Shown: positions 14,499 through 21,700 of the stretch, piece by piece
Layout: each line of letters starts with the position of its first letter
Position numbering within the stretch: the first letter of the stretch is position 1
Virus record (IMG/VR): IMGVR_UViG_3300037507_002302
Span: 1-44,119 of that record
From: a virus
Length of the DNA: 44,119 nucleotides
Strand: one strand, 5' to 3'
Notes under the pieces: model-generated
Seen by the model: the letters and a program-made list of their open reading frames with translations, nothing else
What the model was told of the DNA's origin: nothing
Database searches by the model: none
Translations under genes and position numbers: made by a program

Positions 14499-14909
14499 TC
14501 AGCGGTTCGGGGTGGCTTGGTCCGCGGCCAGTTCGGCGCAAAGTGCGGCGAGGGATCTGGCCGCGGTGGCGCGGGTTCCTGGCTGCTCCTGGTCGCGCAG
14601 GGCTGAGCGGAGCACGTATCGGGCGTGGGCCCGGCGGATGTCTGCGGCGTTCTGGTCGGTTTCTTCCTCGGCGTTCTCCAGTTCGGCAAGCGCGACGCGT
14701 GCGGCATCGGCGAGTTCGGGCAAGCCGCGGCCGGCCGGCGCCGGCGTGGGCTCGGGCAGAAGTGGCAACGTGGCAAGCTCGGCGGGGCTTGGCGCCGGCG
14801 CCGCGGTGGCGGGCTCCGGCGTGGTGTCAATCAAGCTCGGTTGCGTGGTGCCGATGGGGCCGCACGGGCGGCCGGCTAGGTCAAGCTGTTCGGGGTGGTC
14901 TCGGTGCAT
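14499..14909 (-). CDS. Hypothetical protein (136 aa)
   Basis: The ATG at 14909 follows an AGGA sequence in the spacer holding the second twin hairpin. The N-terminal third is Pro/Thr-rich (PSLIDTTPEPATAAPAP), and the rest is an acidic-basic helix (AELENAEEETDQNAADIRRA). It looks like a linker plus coiled coil. I recognise no family. Confidence 0.6.
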   Translation of the reverse strand: MHRDHPEQLDLAGRPCGPIGTTQPSLIDTTPEPATAAPAPSPAELATLPLLPEPTPAPAGRGLPELADAARVALAELENAEEETDQNAADIRRAHARYVLRSALRDQEQPGTRATAARSLAALCAELAADQATPNR

Positions 14910-14910
14910 G

Positions 14911-14990
14911 GTCTCGGGATCCTGGGCGCCGGCGGCATTGCCGGCGAAGCGCCGGGCGTCCGGTCTCCCGGGCGCCGGCGGTGGTTGGTG
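14911..14990 (-). ncRNA. Twin intergenic hairpin element, copy 2
   Basis: The mRNA-sense hairpin at 14946-14927 is CGCCGGC-AATGCC-GCCGGCG, with a compensatory pair change relative to copy 1 and an identical loop. A second GC-rich helix can form around GGCGCCCGGG upstream. It occupies most of the 87-bp spacer between the 106-aa and 136-aa genes. Confidence 0.55.
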
Positions 14991-14996
14991 GTTGGC

Positions 14997-15317
14997 TCAG
15001 TCGAGTTCGATATCCGAGAGGCCGATGCTGCCGTGCAAGCTGCGCGGGTCGACGTCGCAGCCGCGGCGCTTCGGGGCGACACAGCACCAATGAGCCCAAG
15101 CCCGGCGCTTGCCGCTATACCGGAATCCGGCGCGGATCAGGGCCGCGCGGATCTCGGGGGCGGGCTTGTCGGTGAACGTCACCCATACCCAGCGGCCGAC
15201 AAGCTCGGCCGGCAAGTTGTGGTGCTTGGTCCAGCGGACGACGGCGACGGTATCGGATGCTCGCGAGCATTCGGGCGCGGCGTGCGGGTCGATGGGTTGC
15301 GTGTGAATCCTGGTCAT
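14997..15317 (-). CDS. Hypothetical protein (106 aa)
   Basis: The ATG at 15317 follows AGGAGA. The centre reads LVGRWVWVTFTDKPAPEIRA then ALIRAGFRYSGKRRAWAH, a strand-helix-strand unit also seen in short phage proteins thought to bind nucleic acid, and the C-terminus is acidic. I cannot name a family. It is the second gene of the accessory operon. Confidence 0.65.
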   Translation of the reverse strand: MTRIHTQPIDPHAAPECSRASDTVAVVRWTKHHNLPAELVGRWVWVTFTDKPAPEIRAALIRAGFRYSGKRRAWAHWCCVAPKRRGCDVDPRSLHGSIGLSDIELD

Positions 15318-15341
15318 GGCGTGGGTCTCCTGGTTCTGGGG

Positions 15342-15572
15342 TTACTTGGTGGCGGGCGGGAAGTGGCAAACGCCGGCGCCGGTGCGCTCGATGCGGTCCA
15401 TGCTCACCCAACCGCGGCCGGTGCCCGATTCCGGGCTCACGAGGAAGTCCACGCGGCCAAACACGGTTCGGACGTCCTCAACGAGGCAATACACGGCGAC
15501 GCTGCCGGCGGCGGTCGAGAACGTCACGAGGACGCGAGCGCCAAGGGCCTGAGAAAGTTGGAAGACGGTCAT
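15342..15572 (-). CDS. Small beta-rich hypothetical protein (76 aa)
   Basis: First gene of the accessory operon, with AGGAG before the ATG at 15572. It reads as alternating strands (ARVLVTFSTAAGSVAVYCLV, then VFGRVDFLVSPES), suggesting a small barrel or OB-like fold. Function unknown. A candidate promoter with an operator-like repeat lies about 55 bp upstream. Confidence 0.65.
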   Translation of the reverse strand: MTVFQLSQALGARVLVTFSTAAGSVAVYCLVEDVRTVFGRVDFLVSPESGTGRGWVSMDRIERTGAGVCHFPPATK

Positions 15573-15626
15573 TGGGGTGGCTCCTGCTGCTGGTGGTTCC
15601 GGTCGAGCACGCTGCCCGACTAGTTG

Positions 15627-15653
15627 AGTCTAACCGATATTCGGTAAGGTCAA
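15627..15653 (-). promoter_or_regulatory. Candidate promoter with operator-like repeat for the accessory operon
   Basis: The minus strand has TTGACC (15653-15648) and TAGACT (15632-15627) with a short 15-bp spacer. The spacer contains the inverted repeat ACCGA-TAT-TCGGT (15633-15645), where a repressor could block polymerase. The stretch is less GC-rich than the flanks and lies 55 bp before the first gene. The short spacer weakens the promoter call. Confidence 0.4.
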
Positions 15654-16093
15654 GGCGTCGGATGCAATGTTTCCGCGTGGTTGCAAACATCCAGTGTTTT
15701 CCTTGGGTTATCGTGGTCGGGGTGGGCAAGGGCTCGCGAATAGGCTCAGAGGCTGAGCGGTCGCGCTGCCGGTGCTCGTGGTGCCGGCGTTGGTGGCTCG
15801 CGCGGTGGCGTTGGCCTGGGCTCGGTTGGTTCCGCGGGGCTTGGTTGGCTGGCGTGGTCCGCGGGCGGTGCCGGCGGTGTGCGTCCGCGGTGCCGGGCTT
15901 GAGCGGCGCCGGCGTCAAGGCAAACAGGCAGGGCTCGGGCGCCGGGCTCGGTCAAGGCACAGGGCCAGCGGCGCCGATCCCTGGCCCACGGGCAGAGGCG
16001 GCAAGCTCAACACCAACGGGCAGAGGCAGAGGTCAGGACGTCGGCGCGCACGGATGCGAGCGAATCGGCGGGGGCGGTGGTGCCGGGCTCGGG

Positions 16094-16107
16094 TGTCAGC
16101 GCTGACA
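16094..16107. promoter_or_regulatory. Variant palindrome site (TGTCAGCGCTGACA)
   Basis: Perfect 14-bp palindrome that differs from the repeated TGTCAACGTTGACA by one symmetric base pair (A/T to G/C). The preserved symmetry suggests a bound dimer. It lies in the gap, 344 bp from an exact copy. Confidence 0.55.
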
Positions 16108-16408
16108 GGCTCGGCGCCGGCCTGGTCGGCGGTCGATCGCCCCAAGAGCTGCCCCAAAGTCTGCGCAAGTGCCGACGGCGCAAGCGGTTGCGAGCGGTTC
16201 AAGGAAACGCACGCGCGGGCGTGTGCGGGCGCGGATAGGCAACGGGCGCGCGCGAGGGGGGGCGCGGGGGGTAGCGCCCGCGCGATCAGTCAACGACCCT
16301 CACAACAATCCGGGCTTGGAAATCGGGGGGTGCTGGGAATCGGGGGTGTCAGCGTCGCGTGGGCGTCGTCGGGCGGAGTAGACGAGGCTCGCGGCGTTGT
16401 GGCGGCGT

Positions 16409-16433
16409 CAGTTTCAGTTGGGAAGTGAAACTG
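16409..16433 (-). terminator. Hairpin at the end of the late operon
   Basis: Inverted repeat CAGTTTCA (16409-16416) with TGAAACTG (16426-16433) and a 9-nt loop, 32 bp past the last late gene. No T-run follows on the minus strand, so it is either a weak or factor-dependent terminator or an RNA 3'-end stabiliser. Confidence 0.4.
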
Positions 16434-16450
16434 GGGCCTGGGTCTGCGGG

Positions 16451-16464
16451 TGTCAACGTTGACA
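16451..16464. promoter_or_regulatory. 14-bp palindrome site 2 (TGTCAACGTTGACA)
   Basis: Exact copy of the repeated palindrome, one base past the stop codon of the last late gene. It is one of only two exact copies in intergenic DNA; the other is at 41111-41124. Confidence 0.8.
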
Positions 16465-16465
16465 G

Positions 16466-16684
16466 TCACCAGCCGTCAGAATCCAAGGTTTGTTTGGGGC
16501 TGGACCCAGCGTGAGCCTGTGAAACTGTCTGCGCACGCGGCTGATTGGTGCGTGCGGCTTCGCGGGCAGCGATTCGCCAAGCTTCGGAGTGCTGGCTGGT
16601 GGGCATGTGCAGGCCGTCGGCGACGCCGAGGCGTTCGTGGAAAACGTAGGCGGCCTCGGGGTCATGGAGGGCTGAGGCCTTCAT
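16466..16684 (-). CDS. Hypothetical protein after large terminase (72 aa)
   Basis: The ATG at 16684 overlaps the terminase stop (TGATG), with GGAG upstream. It begins MKASALHDPEAAYVFHERLG and has a helical centre (HSEAWRIAAREAARTN). It is the last gene of the late operon. T7-like phages often have small genes after the large terminase; I see no specific match. Confidence 0.65.
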   Translation of the reverse strand: MKASALHDPEAAYVFHERLGVADGLHMPTSQHSEAWRIAAREAARTNQPRAQTVSQAHAGSSPKQTLDSDGW

Positions 16685-18456
16685 CACTGTCGTCTCCAGA
16701 ACCGCTGGGTGCTTCGGGCGAAGTGCGGGATGTTTTCTTCTGGGGGCTTGAACCGTTCGGCCCGTTCGTCCACCCAGGCGGCGAGGGCGTTGACTCGCTC
16801 TTGCTCAAGCGAGTGTACCGCGGCGGCGTTGGAGGGGTCAATGTTGAGTTCGTGGGAGAAGTGCGCGACGGCGCCGGCGAGTGCGTCGAGCTCGTCGTCG
16901 TGCGGGAGGCTGGCTTGGTCGCGGGTGAACCGGGTGAGCTGGTACTGGAACGTCTCGTTGGCGGCGGCGCGAGGGTGGATGATGAGTCGGTGGGAGCCAA
17001 GGACGGGTTCGAGGGCGTTGAGGATGCGGGCTTCTTTGTTGCCGGCGGCGAAGTGGGTTTCGACGGACGCTGCCCACGGGTTGCCGTCGTGGGTTTGTGT
17101 GGGCTGGTGTCGGGCCACGGCTTGGACGGCGACCTGGAGCAGCGCGGCGAAGGCTTCGCCACCGCGGTTGGATTCGACGCGGATGAGGCGTGCTTGGTAT
17201 CGGCGGGCGACGTTGGCGAGCGCGGCCATGTTTTCGTTGGTGGGTCCGCCGTGGAGTCCGCCGACGTCGTGGATGAACAGCATCCCGTTGAGGTGCGAGA
17301 CCACGGAGGATCCGAGGGCGTCGGAGCCCATGCCGGCGGGGTCAACCTGCATGACGGTGTGGGTGAACCGGGCGCGGTCGGGCGAGTACCACGTGGGTCG
17401 GTGCCAGCCGTCTTCGCCGATGCCACAGGCTTGGAGCTCCGTCGAGTTTTCGATGCGGGTGGAGGCGTTGTCGGAGTCGCGGAGCCCCCAGTTGATCTGG
17501 GTGGGCGCGGTGCCGTGGATGCCCCAGTCGAACACAACGAAGGAGCTGAGCCGGAACGGGTATCGGTTGTGGTCGCCGAGGTTGGCGACAAGCTGGGACT
17601 CGCGGAGCCAGGTGGTCTTGCCGAGCGAGCGGCGGATGGCGATTTCGGTGACACCGAACCGGAGCGGGCAGGTTGGCTCCCCGGGCTTGGCCTGACCCGC
17701 GGCGAGCCTTTGGGCGAGCATCGGGGCGAGGTTGATGGTCAGCTCGTCGGCGGAGGGGTAGGCGATGGGATATGAGCGGACGTCCCAGCCTTGGTTGGCC
17801 CACTTGAGGTAGATGGTCTCCTCGTGCTTCGGGGTGCCGACGCCCAGGATCTCGACCGGATCGGCGGCTTCGCCGGCCTCGAACCCGGTGTCGTTGTAGA
17901 GGATGTTGGTGAACTCGTTGGCGTAGGTCAGCAGCTCAGCGCGGCTCTCGGTGGTCTTGGAGTTGGCCAGGGTCTCGATGTCGTCGGCGATGATGGTGTG
18001 GGCGCGGTTGCCTTCGAGCTGGCCCTTCACGCCAAGGCACGAGACTGAATACTGCCGGTTGGTGGGTGCGGTGGCGACGTTGAAGTACGTGGCGGCGTCC
18101 GCGTCGTCGACCGCGGGGGCAAGGTGCTGGAGAAACGGAATGTGGGCGATCCACTCTCGGATGAGCTTGACGGTCTTCTTCACCTCGTTGGCGGACTTGG
18201 AGATGATGAGGATGCGGCGGTTGCTGTCGCGGAGAAGCCGGAAGCAGGTGATGGTGGCGATGATGTGGGTCTTGCCGAACTGACGGAAGGCCAGCAGGCA
18301 TCGCCGGCGGTTCTTGGAGCCGTCGGCGAGGAAGCTGAGCGCGTCCAGCTCAACCGCGGAGAGCGGGGCAACTTTGTCCAGGTGCTGATGAATCCACACG
18401 GCCTTGGCGAACGTGCGGACGTCGGATGCGAGGGCAAGGTGCAGGGGCGTGTGCAT
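16684..18456 (-). CDS. terL: T7-type large terminase (590 aa)
   Basis: The ATPase domain has a Walker-A-like LLAFRQFGKTH (55-64) as in T7 gp19, and Walker B IIADDIE (155-161). The RNase H-like nuclease domain shows MQVDPAGMGSD near the middle and HDDELDALAGAV near the end, where the metal-binding Asp residues lie. Length matches gp19 (about 590 aa). With the small terminase it packages DNA into proheads through the portal. Phages with this terminase type usually have terminal repeats; none is visible because the window appears circular. Confidence 0.92.
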   Translation of the reverse strand: MHTPLHLALASDVRTFAKAVWIHQHLDKVAPLSAVELDALSFLADGSKNRRRCLLAFRQFGKTHIIATITCFRLLRDSNRRILIISKSANEVKKTVKLIREWIAHIPFLQHLAPAVDDADAATYFNVATAPTNRQYSVSCLGVKGQLEGNRAHTIIADDIETLANSKTTESRAELLTYANEFTNILYNDTGFEAGEAADPVEILGVGTPKHEETIYLKWANQGWDVRSYPIAYPSADELTINLAPMLAQRLAAGQAKPGEPTCPLRFGVTEIAIRRSLGKTTWLRESQLVANLGDHNRYPFRLSSFVVFDWGIHGTAPTQINWGLRDSDNASTRIENSTELQACGIGEDGWHRPTWYSPDRARFTHTVMQVDPAGMGSDALGSSVVSHLNGMLFIHDVGGLHGGPTNENMAALANVARRYQARLIRVESNRGGEAFAALLQVAVQAVARHQPTQTHDGNPWAASVETHFAAGNKEARILNALEPVLGSHRLIIHPRAAANETFQYQLTRFTRDQASLPHDDELDALAGAVAHFSHELNIDPSNAAAVHSLEQERVNALAAWVDERAERFKPPEENIPHFARSTQRFWRRQ

Positions 18457-18458
18457 GG

Positions 18459-18773
18459 TCAGTCTGTGCCGGTGATAGGCAGGCTCTCATCGTCGTCGAT
18501 GTCGCTGATGAGCTTGAGCATGTCCCGATCGGTGCCGGCCTGGGCCTTGAGCTGGTCAAGGAACTTGCGGGCCGCGGCGCGCTGGGTCTCGCGTGAGGCG
18601 TTGGTGACGCCGGCGTCTTTGACGTAGGCCATGACGACCTTGAGCATGGTGGCGGACGGCTGAACGCGCTCGCGCTCGCCGGTGACTTGGTTGATCTGTT
18701 CCTGGCCGTTCTGCATGATGTCGAGCAGGCGGGCGGCCAGAAGCTCGGCGAGTTTCTCTGGTGTGTTGCTCAT
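18459..18773 (-). CDS. terS: Small terminase subunit (104 aa)
   Basis: Directly upstream of the large terminase, as gene 18 precedes 19 in T7. The sequence (EKLAELLAARLLDIMQNGQE, then MLKVVMAYVKDAGV) fits the helical DNA-recognition region, and the C-terminus is acidic (SDIDDDESLPITGTD), as expected for a contact with the large subunit. Length is typical of T7-like small terminases. The assignment is from position and pattern. Confidence 0.8.
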   Translation of the reverse strand: MSNTPEKLAELLAARLLDIMQNGQEQINQVTGERERVQPSATMLKVVMAYVKDAGVTNASRETQRAAARKFLDQLKAQAGTDRDMLKLISDIDDDESLPITGTD

Positions 18774-18782
18774 GGTTGGGGC

Positions 18783-21700
18783 TCAGCGGTTGGGCTGCGG
18801 GAACGGGAAGTCCAGATACGTGCGAGCCATGCGCAGGTAGATGTTGTTGTTGTACGGGAGCGCCTTGAACAGATTCTCGCGTTCGCGTGCGGTGACGGGC
18901 TTGCCGGACAGGATCTTGCGCATGGTGGCCCAGTTGCCCGGGTCCACCCAGCGCGAGGTGAACTCGGCGGCTGGTCCCAGGAGTCCGACGGCGGCGCGAT
19001 AGCGGTTGTCGTAGGTGCGGCGGTTGACGTTCTGGGTGAGAGGCGAGCCCAAGAGCGTGCCAGGTCCGGCGCCCACCGAATCGAGCCAGCCGAACGGGCG
19101 GCTGAGCCAGCCCAACATGCCGGAGTTTTCGACCGCAGCGTACATCATGCCGACGGGGTTGGTCTCCCACTGTTCGGCGGTCTTCTCCAGCGAGTTGCGC
19201 CCGCTGATCTCGTCGCGGACGGCCTGCGTGAGTGCGCCGAAGGCGATCATCATGCCCGCGTGGGTGATGAACTTGTCCCACGGCATCTGGGCGAGGCGGC
19301 GGAGCTTCTGGTCTGAGAACGCCCACGAGAAGCGGTTGAGGAACGTGACCACGAAGCGACCGGCCCAGCCTGCTTTGCCAAGGGCGAGCCGGGGTCCGTT
19401 GCCGACGCGAGAGGTGATGATGTTCTCGGCGGTGGTGATCTTGGTGAGGTTGGCGGTGGTCTGTGCGGCCAGCTTGCGGCCTTGCGGGGTCGCCTTCCAT
19501 CCATCGAACCCGGGCAGCACGGGGTCTTTGCCGATGCGGCTCAAGAACTGGTCGTAGGTGTAGACGGCGTTGATGCGCTTGCCGGCGTGCTTGCCCATGT
19601 GCAGGGTGCCGTTGTTGTAGGTGTAGGTCAGGATCTGCTGCGCGCGGGCGTTGGTCAGTCCGTAGCTGTTCCAGCGAGCGCGCTCGTAGGTGTTCATGGT
19701 CTTGGTGGCCGTGCCGGCGGCGATGTCGCGGGCAGCCTCCAAGAACACCTGGACCTGGACGACCTGATCGAACCTGCGGGCGAAGTGCGTGAACAGGTTG
19801 AAGCCGGAGATCTTGGCGCCGACGCGGGGCAGGGCGTCAGCGGTGGCGGCCACGCCGGTGGACACTGAGCGAACCAGTCCGGGGTTGGACGTGAGCGCGA
19901 AGCTGGGGCCGAAGGCGTCCATGCCGAACCGCTGGAGATTGACGTTGGTGTCTTGGGCGGCGACACCGAGCGCCCACAGGTCGGCGTTCGATGAGGCGCG
20001 CAGTCCCTTGATAGTGTTGACAAGCACTTTGAGCATCCTGGGCCGAGTGATCGCCAGCATGGTGGTGTTGGTCACGTCGTTGATGATGGCGATGATGCCC
20101 GAGTTGAACAGGCCGGACAGGGCGAACGGCTGGAGCGCGCGGTCGGTCAGCCACGGGAAGAACTCGCCACCGACGGGCGACGACGGGTCGCGGCCTTCGA
20201 TAAGGTCGAGGGGGAACACCACGTCGGTGCGGATGTTCTGGATCTGGTTGTTGTAGAGGTTGCTGACTTCTTCCGCGTATTTCGTGTAGTCAGCGCCCAT
20301 TGCCGGCACGCTGGTCGGCGAGTCTGCGAACCGCTCGGTGGAGAGGGTCAGGTCTCGGAGCGATTCCAGAAGCTCGATGGACCACAGGGTCGCGTCCTTG
20401 GCGTTCTTGACGGGCGTGCCATCTTTGAGCGTGCGGTACTTCCAGTCGGAGTACGCGACGGCCATGTGCGAGGCCACGCGCCCGCTGAGGATGCGGTTGT
20501 AGCGATGCGCGAGTCCGGTCACGTCATCGACCATGAACTCCATGAGAAGCCCACGGGGCACGCGCAGCTTGCGGAGCCGTTCGGGGTCGGCGGCGGAACG
20601 GAACGGCGCTTCGAGGATGTCGGCGGTGCCGATGCGCTCGGCCTCGGTGGTCAGGTTTTTGTAGACGCTCTGGGCCACGCTGCGATAGAACGAGCCGCGC
20701 ATGTCGGTGTAAATGATCCGCACGTCCGGCGGAAGGTCCATCATCCGCATGGCTTCTACGGCCTTGACGAACTCGGGATTGATCTTGTCGCCGATCTTGG
20801 GATTGGGCAGATTCTTGCCTGTGAGACGGCGGTACGCAGAGTTGAGCGGAGCACTGAACGACGGCGGCTGCTGACCCATGAGCGTGGGCTGGCCGGCGTT
20901 GGCGATGGCCTGCTGGTCCTTCTCGAACAAGGCCTCCGCCTTGATTTCGTTCTCGCGGATGTCAGCCAGAAGCGCCGGGTTGACCAGCTCGGCGCCGGGC
21001 GGCAAACGCTCAGCGGCCCCGGGGACCTGGTTCATGCTCTCGGCCTGCTCGAACGATTCGATCATGGTCTCGATGAAGCGCTTCTCGTTGCGCTGCACCT
21101 TGTCCACGTCGAACATTGCGGGCAGGTACCACTCGCGGCTGCTGATGGTCCCGGGCTCGATCATGCCCGAGTCTTCCATGTACTGAGCCATTTCCTTGAA
21201 CATCTTGCGGTAGGGCTCTGCAAAGTCCTTGAGGATCGGCGGGAAGTTGGGCAGGTTCTGAGGCAGCTCAAAGCCCGCCTCGATGTCCTCGGAGATCCGG
21301 TACAGGTCGAACGCCTGCTTGGCGAGCTTCTGCTTGGTGATCCCGAACCAGTCTCCGACCTTGTTGAGCGCCCAGTTGTTGGTGATGCCGTCGGGCATGG
21401 CTTCGCCCGCGGCGATGCGCTTGGGGATGCTGTGGACGACCTGCTCGGCTTCCCAGTCAGCCTTCTGGATGAGCCCTTGCAGAATCGAGCGGTAGTTTTC
21501 GACTGACAGGTTGGTCTCGAATGTGCCGGGCGCTGCCGCCGATCCACGCTGGATGTCGGTGGTGCCGCCGAACACAAGGCGGGACAGGTCGCCCCAGAGG
21601 CTTGCCATGAGCGCCTTGATCTGGTCGGGCTTGCCGGTGAGCACGGCGCGGTTGGAGTTGCGCCCCTGAACACTGGTGACGCCCAAGACACGATTGGCCT

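Larger units (their letters stand above)
15573..16465. other. 893-bp gap between the late and accessory operons
   Basis: I see no convincing gene. Open frames on both strands are Arg/Ala/Gly-rich, and the best one (15915-16202, minus, TTG start) has no ribosome-binding site. The gap contains a candidate promoter at 15627-15653, the variant palindrome TGTCAGCGCTGACA at 16094-16107, a GC-only hairpin near 16259-16278, a hairpin at 16409-16433, and the exact palindrome at 16451-16464. The rightmost part probably ends the late transcript; the leftmost part starts the accessory operon. Confidence 0.6.

Noticed and set aside
15915-16202. A 95-codon minus-strand frame in the gap (TTG start)
   Set aside because: No Shine-Dalgarno, Arg/Pro-rich, and it would read through the variant palindrome; not strong enough to call.
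15772-16428. A 218-codon plus-strand frame in the gap
   Set aside because: Dominated by Arg, Ala, Gly and Ser with no recognisable motif or ribosome-binding site; expected by chance at this GC content.
16450-17775. A 441-codon plus-strand frame beginning at a palindrome copy
   Set aside because: Antisense to the large terminase; no ribosome-binding site and biased Gly/Val/Arg composition.
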